64,000 nt of DNA from Liolophura sinensis. Its lineage: Eukaryota; Mollusca; Polyplacophora; Chitonida; Chitonidae. Shown piece after piece: positions 48,501-54,552 of the stretch. Below the pieces are notes generated by a model, which was not told the DNA's origin, did no database searches, and worked only from the letters and a program-made list of their open reading frames with translations. The DNA lies in the NCBI RefSeq assembly GCF_032854445.1, contig NC_088297.1:20965127-21029126 (forward strand). Reading direction: 5' to 3'. Both the position numbers and the translations under genes were made by a program. The number at the start of each line of letters is the position of its first letter. The first letter of the stretch is position 1.

Positions 48501-51035
48501 TTGAATCCACTAGAGGACAATGTAGTTCAGCAGTCACGGCAAGAAGCGCGGCGCCGAATAGAACAGTTCCGCCAGCTCTCGCATCCAGGTGAGTGATCAA
48601 GGGAAAGATGCATGAAAACCAGTCTTTGTCAGCCTTCTGTAAAGGGAGGTCAGTGGTCTGACCCATGACAAACAGAAAGGTTACGTATCTGGTTGAGTAG
48701 CGTTAACAGTTGACCTGCCTGAGCCCTGTAGATATTCAGTCAATTTGTTAAGTTGTTCCATTTGATACAAGATTTATTTTTTCCTTTGCTGGACCAATAG
48801 TACACCCAGGCTGCAGGCTTCTTCTTCGTTCTATGTGTGAAGACCTGCCAGCAAACCTGCTTATCATCGTGGGCCTGCCCGGTTTCCTCTCAACATAATG
48901 CTGGCAGCCATTGTATAAGTGGAATATTCTTGAGTATGGCGTAAAACACCAATCAAATAGATAGAGTAGGTAATAAAATAAAGTAGGTAGAGGATGATAG
49001 TTACATTTTTGTTGTTACAATTTAGGGAAATGTTATGAGTGTTCTCTCATCAAGCTCTGCACAAATAAATGATCAAAAGTTGCCAGAATCCCAACTTTTT
49101 CAAGGTAATCCAACAGTAGGTTAATGTATATTCCAATTGTTCATTAACTCTTTTTGTCAAACCAAATAGGAAGGCGGCTTAGTTTTTAATCCTGCACGGT
49201 GCTACTGGTGTGAAGCAGGACCTCGAGCCACCATTACATCTAACAATGATTGTGGCGCAGTGTCTACAATGTTATATAATGTATTAGTTTCCATGGTAAC
49301 GTTGTTCTGTCTTTATTGAGATGTCATAATGATGAGCCAGGAAATGAATGTCTGACATCACTAAAATGACGAGTTCCTACCCCTGGCTGTTTGACAAGTC
49401 CACATTAATCATATCATGTAAGCTTTATCAGAGACCAGTGCAGATCTGCCTGTTTGCTTTGATCAAATGATCTAATACTTTTACTGTTAGATTACTGTCA
49501 CCAATTAGATTGGGTAACAGTTATCTGTGGGGAAGTGTTTTTGAAATCCTGTCAGGATGCTGGGTGCCCTGGTACATGAATAAATACAATTCAGTCCTGA
49601 ATTTCTGTTAAAAACTAAACCTGCATACTGGCTTGGGGTATAAAACGCAAGACTGATAAGACTGTGACCATGCTTGATGGTGTGTGTGTGTTCTTATTCG
49701 ACAGCAATGAGACAGGCCACCCCTTACACAGCTCCACAGCAGTTTCCTGAGGATAACGCATTTAAACGTAAGATTTCTTCTCAAAGTTCCTAAGTTTACT
49801 CATAAATAAACGTAATAAGATGTTAGAAACTTCTTGAAATGTAGGACTTATGATTATATGGATGTCTAGTGTCTGACGTGTGTTTGTTGTCAGTGCAAAC
49901 ATGGCCTGCATCCTTGCATCTTCAAGCATTTGATAAATGAAAGTTATGGAGAATTAATGTATGACCAACAGTTTGGGCCAACTTGCTGGAGTGTTGCTTT
50001 TTTGCACAGTTTAATAAATTTGGTTACAGTCAGTATTTACTTTGTTTGCCTTGCCCCAACACTTGAGCCCTAAAGCCGCGTTCATACATCACAATTTGTT
50101 GAATCAACTCAATCAAATCGGAAAAACCAGTGCCACTTTCAAACAATGTGATTTGTTAAATGCTATAATCACTAATGGTACACGTGCCATTTTCATTTTC
50201 CTAGTTGAATTCAACAATCACAGCTTTACATTTTGTAATCAGCCTGTGAAAACTCTGGCAAGTCTCACACACTCTTGAATTTCCTTTCCACAGAAAAATC
50301 CTGAGATAAAGGCAACTAATCTGTTCCGAAATCAGCTGTTGTCTAACCCTTCATCAGGGCAACAAGCAAATAAAGGAAACACAGAGCCTCCTCATCATGT
50401 CAATGTAGTACAGAAGGAAACCACGGGTGGGTAGCCAGCCACCTTTCACTTTTACTTTCACTTTAGACTGTCACTTTGGTCTGTTAGTGCCGACACTAAA
50501 TTTGTGATTTGTATGGAGTACAGAAGGAACGAAGGACCTGTGCTCAGTCACTGTCACTTTAAACTGTTAGTGCCGACACTAAAGTTGTGATTTATCTAGA
50601 GTTCAGAAGGAACGAATGGCATGTGCTCAGTCACTCTCACTTTAAACTGTTAGTGCCGACACTAAAGTTGTGATTTATCTAGAGTTCAGAAGGAACGAAT
50701 GGCATGTGCTCAGTCACTCTCACTTTAAACTGTTAGTGCTGACGCCATATTTGTGATTTATCTTTAGTTCAGAAGGAACGAAGGGCATGTGCTTAGTCAC
50801 TCTTCCCACTTTAAACTTTTGAGTGCTGACTTACAACTATACAACTCCATCGAACAATCATTTTTTGTTAAAATGTTGTGTATCAATAGATAAAATTGTG
50901 TGCTGTGTACTTAGGAATATTGCTTTGGTTTTGACAAACACTTGAATCTTGTTCTTTGTTTTCCAGGCACCATGTGAAGACATGAAACCTGCAGACCAGA
51001 AAAACAGCTTGTTACAACAGTTACTATCTGAGTAA
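23620..51035 (+). CDS. NCOA: p160/SRC nuclear receptor coactivator (NCOA1/2/3, taiman family), 24 exons, 5' end missing
   Basis: p160 coactivators bind ligand-activated nuclear receptors through LxxLL helices and recruit CBP/p300 and arginine methyltransferases to chromatin in the nucleus. The domain order here is that of the family: a bHLH with basic stretch EKRRREQEN and the diagnostic [14 protein letters not shown] starting [20 protein letters not shown] with [11 protein letters not shown]; a Ser/Pro-rich segment; LxxLL boxes LTQLL, LKQLL, LKQLL and LQQLL; an AD1-like LLSQLDMVL segment; Gln-rich tracts; [17 protein letters not shown]; and a terminal LLQQLLSE before the stop at 51033-51035. 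Exons were joined by matching GT/AG borders and codon phase. All junctions agree except 14/15, 22/23 and 23/24, and exon 14 carries frame breaks. The summed exons give roughly 1,960 residues, against about 1,400-1,460 in vertebrates. No start codon exon was found upstream. Family assignment is firm; which vertebrate paralogue is closest cannot be decided, and invertebrates usually have a single copy. Confidence 0.97.
23847..24056 (+). mobile_element. MITE-like family B, copy in NCOA intron
   Basis: TACTGTAAATCTTCAATC at the left end and GTGGTCAAAGAATTAGGGTA at the right. It begins only 55 bp after the bHLH exon donor. Confidence 0.7.
24226..24475 (+). mobile_element. Second SINE family, tRNA-like head
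   Basis: GGGGGCCTAATGGCTAGAGA, then GTTGGCTTCGAAGTC and GACTGGGTTAGACC resemble a tRNA with A and B boxes. CATGGTGTCAGTACAATGCG and TCATATGACCGAAAGATTGT follow, ending CATACATACATAAAA. Confidence 0.65.
25260..25340 (+). mobile_element. SINE tail fragment
   Basis: GTAAGTGAAAGTGTCTTGAG, then CACCGATCAAGTAAATAAAT. Confidence 0.6.
25590..25812. repeat. Minisatellite, about 34-bp unit
   Basis: Repeated GACAAGATATTCTAGTGTGG and GATATNNTGACAGA-type words, about 6-7 copies. Confidence 0.85.
25936..26032 (+). mobile_element. MITE-like family A, partial copy
   Basis: CCTCAGCCGGTTTGCATATG, then GAGTAATGCCTTCAGAATCT and GCGAAAAGGTTGC. The centre is deleted. Confidence 0.6.
26189..26283 (+). CDS. NCOA: NCOA exon 2: bHLH-PAS linker
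   Basis: Acceptor TGTTGTTGTTTCAG, donor GTAGTG. The 95 bp begin with two bases completing a Glu codon and end in phase 0. It encodes a Ser/Gln-rich linker and then [14 protein letters not shown], which in p160 proteins leads directly into the first PAS strand. The donor is non-consensus after GTA, but the reading frame joins exactly to exon 3. Confidence 0.93.
26405..26495 (+). mobile_element. SINE tail fragment
   Basis: TGCCCGGTTCCGTAATGCTG, then AAATATTCTTGAGTATGGCG and the tail AACAAATGAATAAGTAA. Confidence 0.65.
26640..27536. repeat. 44-bp minisatellite in NCOA intron 2
   Basis: About 20 copies of AGCTCAAAACTATGTATCCT followed by TCAATTCACAACTGTGTATC and TTTT. The later half switches to a variant with TATTCTTGAGCTC. 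It ends about 70 bp before the first PAS exon. The units lack stops in some frames, which creates spurious open frames of 106-113 codons. Confidence 0.96.
27607..27696 (+). CDS. NCOA: NCOA exon 3: start of PAS-A
   Basis: Exactly 30 codons, phase 0 to 0, between an AAACAG acceptor and GTAAGATT donor. It encodes [19 protein letters not shown] and then [11 protein letters not shown], matching the vertebrate NCOA PAS-A start (ALDGFLFVV...VSENV). A 44-bp minisatellite ends about 70 bp before this exon. Confidence 0.96.
27822..27945. repeat. Dispersed repeat with CCTTGAAAGTACTTGAATTT core
   Basis: GGGTTCGCACGGGTCCTTGA opens a block with three CTTGAAAGT(A/G)CTTGA words. I recall similar sequence in many animal genomes but cannot name the family. 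Confidence 0.5.
28055..28178. repeat. Cluster of inverted GTACACCTC / GAGGTGTAC words
   Basis: At least six copies in both orientations within 125 bp of NCOA intron 3, giving several overlapping hairpins. Confidence 0.8.
28492..28579 (+). CDS. NCOA: NCOA exon 4: PAS-A continued
   Basis: Acceptor TATTTTTTCAG, donor GTAGGT, phase 0 in and phase 1 out. It encodes [17 protein letters not shown] and then [12 protein letters not shown], corresponding to the 'dLv..SvYnI.H..D...F...L' stretch of p160 PAS-A. Confidence 0.95.
28713..28924 (+). mobile_element. SINE, nearly full length
   Basis: The tRNA-like head GTGATCGCTGTGAGTTCAAA joins the body (GAGAAGGTCTACCAACAAAC, GGATGGTCTTGGGTTACCCC) and the tail GTGAAATGTTCTTGGG..ATAAATAAGTA. 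It lies between NCOA exons 4 and 5. Confidence 0.75.
29110..29145 (+). CDS. NCOA: NCOA exon 5: 36-bp micro-exon in PAS linker
   Basis: Acceptor TGTTTGCAG, donor GTAAGG. It is only 36 bp, phase 1 in and 1 out, encoding a short polar piece ([12 protein letters not shown]). Vertebrate family members have a variable loop at this point. Because it is symmetric in phase it could be skipped without a frame shift. The borders and phase support it, but the peptide is too short to prove by homology. Confidence 0.8.
29496..29576 (+). CDS. NCOA: NCOA exon 6: PAS-A end, 'FNCRMLIK' segment
   Basis: Acceptor CTTCATTTCAG, donor GTAAGTGA, phase 1 in and out. It encodes a Gly-rich start and then [14 protein letters not shown], matching the p160 signature 'tFnCRMLmK.p' between the PAS repeats. 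Confidence 0.95.
30010..30125. mobile_element. SINE-related fragment with AATA tail
   Basis: GGTGTCATGTCAGGTGTCTT, then AAATAAATAAATAAATAACA. Partial and diverged. Confidence 0.4.
30259..30357 (+). CDS. NCOA: NCOA exon 7: acidic loop and YENMQ segment
   Basis: Acceptor GACGTACAG, donor GTAATA, phase 1 in and out. It encodes an acidic stretch ([11 protein letters not shown]) followed by [15 protein letters not shown], equivalent to 'YE.MQ.fals.P' of vertebrate NCOAs. Reading through the donor keeps a frame open for more than 200 bp in the intron (to about 30599), but that stretch has no family similarity. Confidence 0.92.
30747..30870 (+). CDS. NCOA: NCOA exon 8: PAS-B start, CVARRLP segment
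   Basis: Acceptor CCATTTTAG, donor GTTAGT, phase 1 in and 2 out. It encodes [17 protein letters not shown], then [18 protein letters not shown]. These match the p160 'C.iCVARR......ESF.TrhDlsGKvv.iDt' block. Confidence 0.96.
30925..30992 (-). mobile_element. SINE body fragment, reverse
   Basis: GGGGGAAGCCCACAACCCAG and TTGCTGGCAGGCCTTCCCAC are the reverse complement of the body words in the copies at 8018 and 15085. Confidence 0.7.
31378..31484 (+). CDS. NCOA: NCOA exon 9: PAS-B continued
   Basis: Acceptor TGTTCACAG, donor GTGAGA, phase 2 in and 1 out. It encodes [17 protein letters not shown], then [19 protein letters not shown]. The 'DFCH..D...L..H..E' pattern is the conserved C-terminal half of a PAS fold. 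Confidence 0.93.
31800..32045 (+). mobile_element. Second SINE family, diverged copy
   Basis: GTGACATCTGGTGTCTGGCA, CGGCATGATACTTCACTGAC and CTTGTCATATGATTGAAAGA, then AACATAAAACCCAAGCATG. Related to the copy at 24226-24475 in its 3' part. Confidence 0.5.
32239..32365 (+). CDS. NCOA: NCOA exon 10: PAS-B end
   Basis: Acceptor TTGTCTTCAG, donor GTCAGTGC, phase 1 in and 2 out. It encodes [20 protein letters not shown] and then [17 protein letters not shown], the 'vYRFkL.dg..v...tkS..f.n........FI.STH.i.R' segment that closes PAS-B. The last 35 bp and the donor are duplicated immediately downstream (see the 82-bp repeat). Confidence 0.95.
32331..32494 (+). repeat. 82-bp tandem duplication over the exon 10 donor
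   Basis: 32331-32412 and 32413-32494 are nearly identical (AACGACTTCATTGTCTCTAC onward). Each contains the last 35 bp of exon 10, the GTCAGTGC donor and 39 bp of intron. Only a few substitutions separate them. Confidence 0.95.
33063..33850 (+). CDS. NCOA: NCOA exon 11: Ser/Thr/Pro-rich segment
   Basis: Acceptor TTGTTGTTTCAG, donor GTAAGTAC, 788 bp, phase 2 in and 1 out. The frame is open throughout. The product is low-complexity and rich in Ser, Pro, Asn and Gln, with [12 protein letters not shown] at its start and repeated RSxS/LSMA and SP motifs (likely kinase sites, by inference). A hydrophobic island [20 protein letters not shown] is unusual in an otherwise disordered region and could be a short helical activation motif. 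GC content is clearly higher than in the neighbouring introns, supporting coding use. Confidence 0.95.
33925..34600. other. NCOA intron 11, nothing recognised
   Basis: AT-rich. Only the splice sites at 33851 and 34600 are evident. Confidence 0.5.
34601..35256 (+). CDS. NCOA: NCOA exon 12: receptor-interaction region, LxxLL boxes 1 and 2 and half of box 3
   Basis: Acceptor TCTTATTTCAG, donor GTAAGTCT, 656 bp, phase 1 in and 0 out. Box 1, [10 protein letters not shown], has LTQLL at 34834-34848; box 2, [10 protein letters not shown], has LKQLL at 35128-35142. Vertebrate NID boxes have the same form (Lys or Ile before the first Leu). The exon ends in NNVLLK, the first half of a third box completed by exon 13. 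Between the boxes lies [16 protein letters not shown], followed by an acidic, Ser-rich linker. Reading into the intron would give a stop at 35295, so intron retention would truncate the protein after box 2. Confidence 0.96.
35724..35864 (+). CDS. NCOA: NCOA exon 13: second half of LxxLL box 3, and box 4
   Basis: Acceptor TGTTTCCAG, donor GTGAGTGG, 141 bp, phase 0 in and out. Its first codons, QLLNEEAQ, complete LLK|QLL from exon 12 into an LxxLL box. Further on, KLQQLLREE carries LQQLL at 35781-35795. The tail [18 protein letters not shown] is acidic. Because the exon is exactly 47 codons and symmetric in phase, skipping it would remove boxes 3 and 4 and leave the frame intact. Confidence 0.95.
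36211..37725 (+). CDS. NCOA: NCOA exon 14: AD1/CBP-binding region, frame-broken in this sequence
   Basis: Acceptor TCTTTCACAG at 36201-36210; the probable donor is GTTTGT after 37725. It enters in phase 0 with [20 protein letters not shown]. Conserved peptide then switches frame about eight times: [34 protein letters not shown] (LAKLL at 36653-36667); [103 protein letters not shown]; and finally a Gln tract with [14 protein letters not shown]. The LLSQLDMVL...MEI|DNLLGI stretch matches the p160 AD1 region (LLDQL...EIDRALGI) that binds CBP/p300. Each piece is plainly coding, so I read the breaks as single-base indels in the assembly rather than gene decay, but the sequence as given would be truncated at 36552. 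Confidence 0.85.
37726..40455. other. NCOA intron 14, 2.7 kb
   Basis: Holds a SINE tail fragment at about 38330-38388 and T-runs around 38530-38580. The phase mismatch between exons 14 and 15 means a small exon could hide here, but I could not pick one. Confidence 0.5.
40456..40685 (+). CDS. NCOA: NCOA exon 15: Gln/Arg-rich coiled-coil-like segment
   Basis: Acceptor GTTTTCAG, donor GTTGGG, ends in phase 0. The open frame needs phase 1 entry, whereas exon 14 as read leaves in phase 2, so another indel in exon 14 or an unseen small exon between them is likely. It encodes [18 protein letters not shown], then [18 protein letters not shown] followed by a Gln-rich helix-forming stretch. Gln-rich blocks in this position are typical of p160 proteins. 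Confidence 0.9.
41173..41268 (+). CDS. NCOA: NCOA exon 16: 'PNVTLP' segment
   Basis: Acceptor TTTTCCTAG, donor GTAAGTAA, 32 codons, phase 0 in and out. It encodes [18 protein letters not shown], then [14 protein letters not shown]. The PNVxLxR motif completed by exon 17 is shared with vertebrate NCOAs just after the Gln-rich region. Confidence 0.92.
42232..42290 (+). mobile_element. SINE tail fragment
   Basis: ATAAGTGAAAAATTCTTGAG, then GTGAAACATCAATCAG. Confidence 0.55.
42461..42715 (+). CDS. NCOA: NCOA exon 17: polyglutamine tract
   Basis: Acceptor CTTATTTCAG, donor GTAAGG, 85 codons, phase 0 in and out. It starts [20 protein letters not shown] run of 13 Gln follows (about 42521-42562), encoded by mixed CAG and CAA triplets, and then a Pro/Gln-rich stretch that includes [17 protein letters not shown]. 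The mixed codons should limit repeat slippage. Confidence 0.93.
43326..43554 (+). CDS. NCOA: NCOA exon 18: Gln/Gly/Met-rich segment
   Basis: Acceptor TGGTTTACAG, donor GTGCGA, phase 0 in and 1 out. It encodes [19 protein letters not shown], then [19 protein letters not shown] and [11 protein letters not shown]. The composition (Gln, Met, Gly, Ser) resembles the C-terminal activation region of p160 proteins. Confidence 0.92.
44791..46120. repeat. 64-bp tandem array in NCOA intron 18
   Basis: About 20 copies of a unit built from GTGTCAAAATCATGTAGGCT, TATATACTGGGTCCCAAGGT, TAGTTGTAGTGCGATGTCAG and TTCT. The first ten or so units are simple and nearly identical; from about 45530 many carry an extra internal copy of AAAATCATGTAGGCTTGTAT plus ACTGGGTCCC. 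This indicates higher-order expansion. Confidence 0.97.
46451..46823 (+). CDS. NCOA: NCOA exon 19: SP-rich C-terminal activation segment
   Basis: Acceptor CTGTTGTAG, donor GTAAGTTT, phase 1 in and 2 out. It begins [18 protein letters not shown] and carries many Ser-Pro dipeptides ([25 protein letters not shown]). It ends [16 protein letters not shown], a conserved-looking hydrophobic/acidic patch. The exon is GC-rich against an AT-rich intron background. A 64-bp tandem array ends about 330 bp upstream. Confidence 0.95.
47055..47180 (+). mobile_element. SINE body and tail
   Basis: ACGTGGTAAGGTCTTCCAGC, AACCTACAGATGGTTGTGGA and GAGAAATATTCTTGACTACA, then CAAATAAATAATTT. Confidence 0.7.
47380..47472 (+). 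mobile_element. SINE tail fragment
   Basis: ACCATTATACTGGCTGTTGT, AAGTGAAATATCTTTCAGTA, CACATAAATAATT. It abuts the exon 20 acceptor tract. Confidence 0.6.
47494..47729 (+). CDS. NCOA: NCOA exon 20: '[10 protein letters not shown]' segment
   Basis: Acceptor CTCCTTACAG, donor GTAAGTAA, phase 2 in and 1 out. It encodes [17 protein letters not shown], then [18 protein letters not shown], matching the '..YVrQELR..v..R' block near the p160 C-terminus. [16 protein letters not shown] closes the exon. Confidence 0.95.
48475..48588 (+). CDS. NCOA: NCOA exon 21: acidic/basic helix segment
   Basis: Acceptor TTTCTTCACAG, donor GTGAGTGA, phase 1 in and out. It encodes [18 protein letters not shown], then [20 protein letters not shown]. 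The second part is charged and predicted helical. I know no named domain for it. Confidence 0.9.
48795..48965 (+). mobile_element. SINE body and tail
   Basis: GTGTGAAGACCTGCCAGCAA, CAACATAATGCTGGCAGCCA, AAGTGGAATATTCTTGAGTA, CACCAATCAAATAGATAGAG. Confidence 0.75.
49705..49767 (+). CDS. NCOA: NCOA exon 22: short Pro/Gln segment
   Basis: Acceptor TTATTCGACAG, donor GTAAGAT, 63 bp, phase 1 in and out. It encodes [20 protein letters not shown] plus a Lys. The borders are good and the frame joins exon 21. The exit phase does not match the only open frame of exon 23. Confidence 0.82.
50294..50404 (+). CDS. NCOA: NCOA exon 23: penultimate exon, 3' border ambiguous
   Basis: Acceptor TCCTTTCCACAG. 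The open frame begins at 50294: [19 protein letters not shown], then [18 protein letters not shown]. Joined to the phase-1 end of exon 22 the sequence would instead stop at the third codon; removing one A from the run of five A at 50294-50298 restores the frame, so a homopolymer indel is the simplest explanation. Two donors are possible: GTAGTA after 50404 (phase 0, joins exon 24 in its LxxLL frame) or GTGGGT after 50426 (phase 1, gives a quick stop in exon 24). The end given is for the first choice. Confidence 0.75.
50405..50830. repeat. 83-bp tandem repeat starting at the exon 23 donor
   Basis: CAGAAGGAA words recur at 50411, 50521, 50604, 50687 and 50770; the last three spacings are exactly 83 bp and the first is 110. 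Units contain CACTTTAAACTGTTAGTGCC and GACACTAAAGTTGTGATTTA. The first unit overlaps the ambiguous end of exon 23. Confidence 0.93.
50967..51035 (+). CDS. NCOA: NCOA exon 24: last coding exon with C-terminal LxxLL box
   Basis: Acceptor TTGTTTTCCAG. In phase 0 it encodes [20 protein letters not shown] and SE, then TAA at 51033-51035. The [10 protein letters not shown] ending closely resembles the extreme C-terminus of mammalian SRC-1a, whose fourth NR box lies at the very end of the protein and is absent from the SRC-1e isoform. In phase 1 the exon would end after three codons (TGA), giving a protein without this box. Confidence 0.9.
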   Translation, partial: APCEDMKPADQKNSLLQQLLSE

Positions 51036-53934
51036 TGCTAGCTGTTAAATAGGTCTATCAGAAGGACGGGTTGTCCCTCGTGGTGCATTCTTCAGCGTTG
51101 TATATCATTGCCAAAACAATGTGAGAGTTCACATGAACATCTGGATTTATTTGTGTTTGGCAATGGGAGACATTGCAAACAATCCGCCTGTGTACAGCGG
51201 TTATGGTGTTACGGGATGGGAATAAGGACAAAATACAAGACATCTTGAAATTATGTGAAAATTTCGTGAAAAACGAACAATGTGCCTCTTATGTCCAGCA
51301 TAGTCTACCTCATGACTTCTACATAGAAAAAAAAAAATGACTTGTCGGAAAACTATTTTCCCGTGTTATTTTGGCGGTCGACTGATGCTCGGCCAAAACT
51401 AAAGCCAATTCTTTTGGCTGGTGTCGTGTTGTTTTTCGACCTTCAGAGGCATCTTAGATTGGAAGGAGTTGTCTGCCCTACTTGTTTGTAAACACAAGAG
51501 GTGAATGTTTCTGTGTGTGCTGCAGCGGAAGTCAAGGCGGTTTGTCCGTGTGATATCACAGACTTTCTCATGCCTTGTAACTTTCGGCTTCAGGAAGAGA
51601 GAGGAATGAATTCCTAGTTCAGGCAGGTTTATCCCAGTGAGGTGTATCATGTGAATTTCTGTGTGAGGTTCAGAGTTTCCAGTGTTTTTGGTTGGTTTTT
51701 TTTTTACGTGCGTCAACTTCAGTAAACGGTTTGATGTGTCTCTACTCGGGTGAAAGGAGCGTTGACAGGAGACAGCAGACTTAGCGCTGAAAGCAAAGAA
51801 AAAAAGGAAACAAGGTTTTGTCTGAAGTGGATATAACTCGCACACATCTGTGAAATGCTTTAATTCTCGGACATAGGGAAGTTCTGGTCCATTGGAGATG
51901 AAATGGGGAAAAATGATATTTTAAAGACCTTCCCAGACTTCTGTGTGGATGCTGTTGGAATTTTCCTCGGTGTTGAATGCCGACGACTTCCCAGCTTGTA
52001 AAACTTCTCTGTGTACTGCACATGGATTGTTGTATAGAATTTTTTTTAAAGCAGATGAAGTTTGGGGTAAACAATAGTGGAAGAAGTATATATATAAAAT
52101 AATTTTATTTCTCCCAGTTGTTTACCTTATTATTATTGACCTAATTTTGATTAATAGGTGATGCTTGGTATCTGCATACCAAGCAAGTGCAGACTTGCAA
52201 TGTAGTGCTGATTAGATCCAAGGTCTCCCATCACCTTATAAATGGTTCATTTGCTAATATTTTGATTTCTCCAAATTCCATCGACATTATTACCTGCCCT
52301 GTCTGTTGACAGGTAGTTTTTTCATCTTAGAAAAGAGGTTAGGAATGTAAATAAACTGTATGTTTTCCTTTGGTTAAGACTTTGCAGTGTAACACCTAAA
52401 AGAAACATGATGCCATTACTTTCACACTAAGCTGTACATTTTGTTGTTTGTTGTTGTTGTTGTAAACAAAAATCAGCCAACTGCCAACACCAATGCATCC
52501 CTAATGTTGTAACATGTACTGGTAGGTAGTCATGTTTTGTTGAACTTTAACCTTGAGCATGTGACCAGCCTGAAACTGGGACATCATGTTTAACGTATTC
52601 TATATTATATACTTAATACCTATAAATATGACTATAGATATATATATGTATGTATAGATATATGTATCTATCTCCTGTATTTCATTAAATATATCTGGCT
52701 CAAATGTCACTGAGAGAGGTTCTCCCACATTTTGTATATTGCCGACTTAAGGGTGTTGAGATTGCAGGATTATGGGAGTCCACTTTGTGCCTTCGTATTG
52801 GGCAGGGACTATAGAAAAACTTATATATTTGGCTTGACTGTGTTACTACGGTACCAAAAGGTGTCTTGATTCAAACTTAAGAGTTTCTGTATTTTTTCTT
52901 TTTTTAATCAGACGAGAAGAATGGAATCTTCCCAATTTCTTTAGGCCAACTTTTTCTTTCGATTTTAACCACTCGTTAGTTTTGTCTTTTTTTCTTCCTT
53001 TTTTTTTATCTGAAGAACATGGCTAGAAGGTTTAAAATGATCTGCTGTAGTGATAAGTTTTACCCATTGGGGATACCCATGTTGCCTTGGCGACCCAAAA
53101 GAAAAGAGGGCGACCTAAAAGAAAAGAAGGCAACAACATTGTGAAGTAAGCAACAGTATTATAGATCTTTGCATGGTTACATTGAATGAACTCAGGGGGA
53201 AAAAATACTAAATGCCTTGCAACCAGCCTGGCATTGACTTGTGGAATGGTGCGGAGAAGGTCTGATGAGGAAGTCCATCAGCCTTGAAAAAGTAGGCCTG
53301 ACCCTTTGATCTCAAGGTCAAGGTCAAATGCTCTGAAACGTCAAGGACTTTTCCTCGCAGCTGGCTCGCCATTACATAATACTCAGGAAATAATCATAAA
53401 CATGTGTTGGACTGAACAGAAAGGAGTAACTGGAAGCCAGCCAGTTGTTAAAGAGGAGCTTTTTGGCAAAACCAGTTGTGATGTAGACGTTTGAGCATGG
53501 ACACTGTAGGACATTATCCCTGAAACACCCCCTAGCGAGACAGTGGTTGCGTTCAGTGACACAGCCGAAGAGTACATGTACATTTTCAGGACAAGGTCAA
53601 AAGACTAGTTCATTGTTGTATTAAGGGGTAAGGTTTGTGGTGATGTCTAGCTGCTGTGCTCAAGACTTGGTAGAAGAATATCCCTTGTATATATTTGTAT
53701 GCTGTACCTCATAATGCTAGCAACCCTCATACATCCATTATTCGGGGCAAACACCCATTTATGTGTCATTGTATCGTTGCCATGGTGATAAATTTAATCA
53801 GTTGTTGTTAGAATCATCCATGTTCTAAACTCTTTTTTTTTTTTTCAAAGTGTTTCATGTTAAAAGTGAACTGTTAAATTCCTCCAGAAATTTGTGGAAA
53901 AGTAATTATAGATTATATTTACATCATTAATCCT

Positions 53935-54552
53935 ACACTGATGAATTTCTTCTATATTTGAGTAATAACACTGGTGAATTTCTTCTATTTTTGAGTAGTA
54001 ACTCTGGTGAATTTCTTCTCTTTTTGAGTAGTAACACTGGTGAATTTCTTCTCTTTTTGAGTAATAACACTGGTGAATTTCTTCTATTTTTGAGTAATAG
54101 CACTGATGAATTTCTTCTGTTTTTGAGTAATAACACTGGTGAATTTCTTCTATTTTTGAGTAATAACACTGATGAATTTCTTCTGTTTTTGAGTAATAAC
54201 ACTGATGAATTTCTTCTATTTTTGAGTTTCTTCTATTTTTGAGTAATAACACTGATGAATTTCTTTTATTTTTGAGTAATAACACTGGTGAATTTCTTCT
54301 ATTTTTGAGTAATAACACTGATGAATTTCTTCTATTTTTGAGTAATAACACTGATGAATTTCTTCTAATTTTGAGTAATAACACTGATGAATTTCTTCTG
54401 TTTTTGATTAATACCACTGATGAATTTCTTCTGTTTTTGATTAATAACACTGGTGAATTTCTCCTATTTTTGAGTAATAACACTGATGAATTTCTTCTAT
54501 TTTTGAGTAATAACACTGATGAATTTCTTCTATTTTTGAGTAATAACACTGG
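53935..54552. repeat. 33-bp satellite in the probable 3' UTR
   Basis: About 18-19 copies of GAGTAATAACACTGATGAAT followed by TTCTTCTATTTTT. Because 33 is a multiple of three and the unit lacks stops in some frames, it gives long open frames on both strands (up to 284 codons on the minus strand). These are artefacts of the repeat. Confidence 0.96.
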
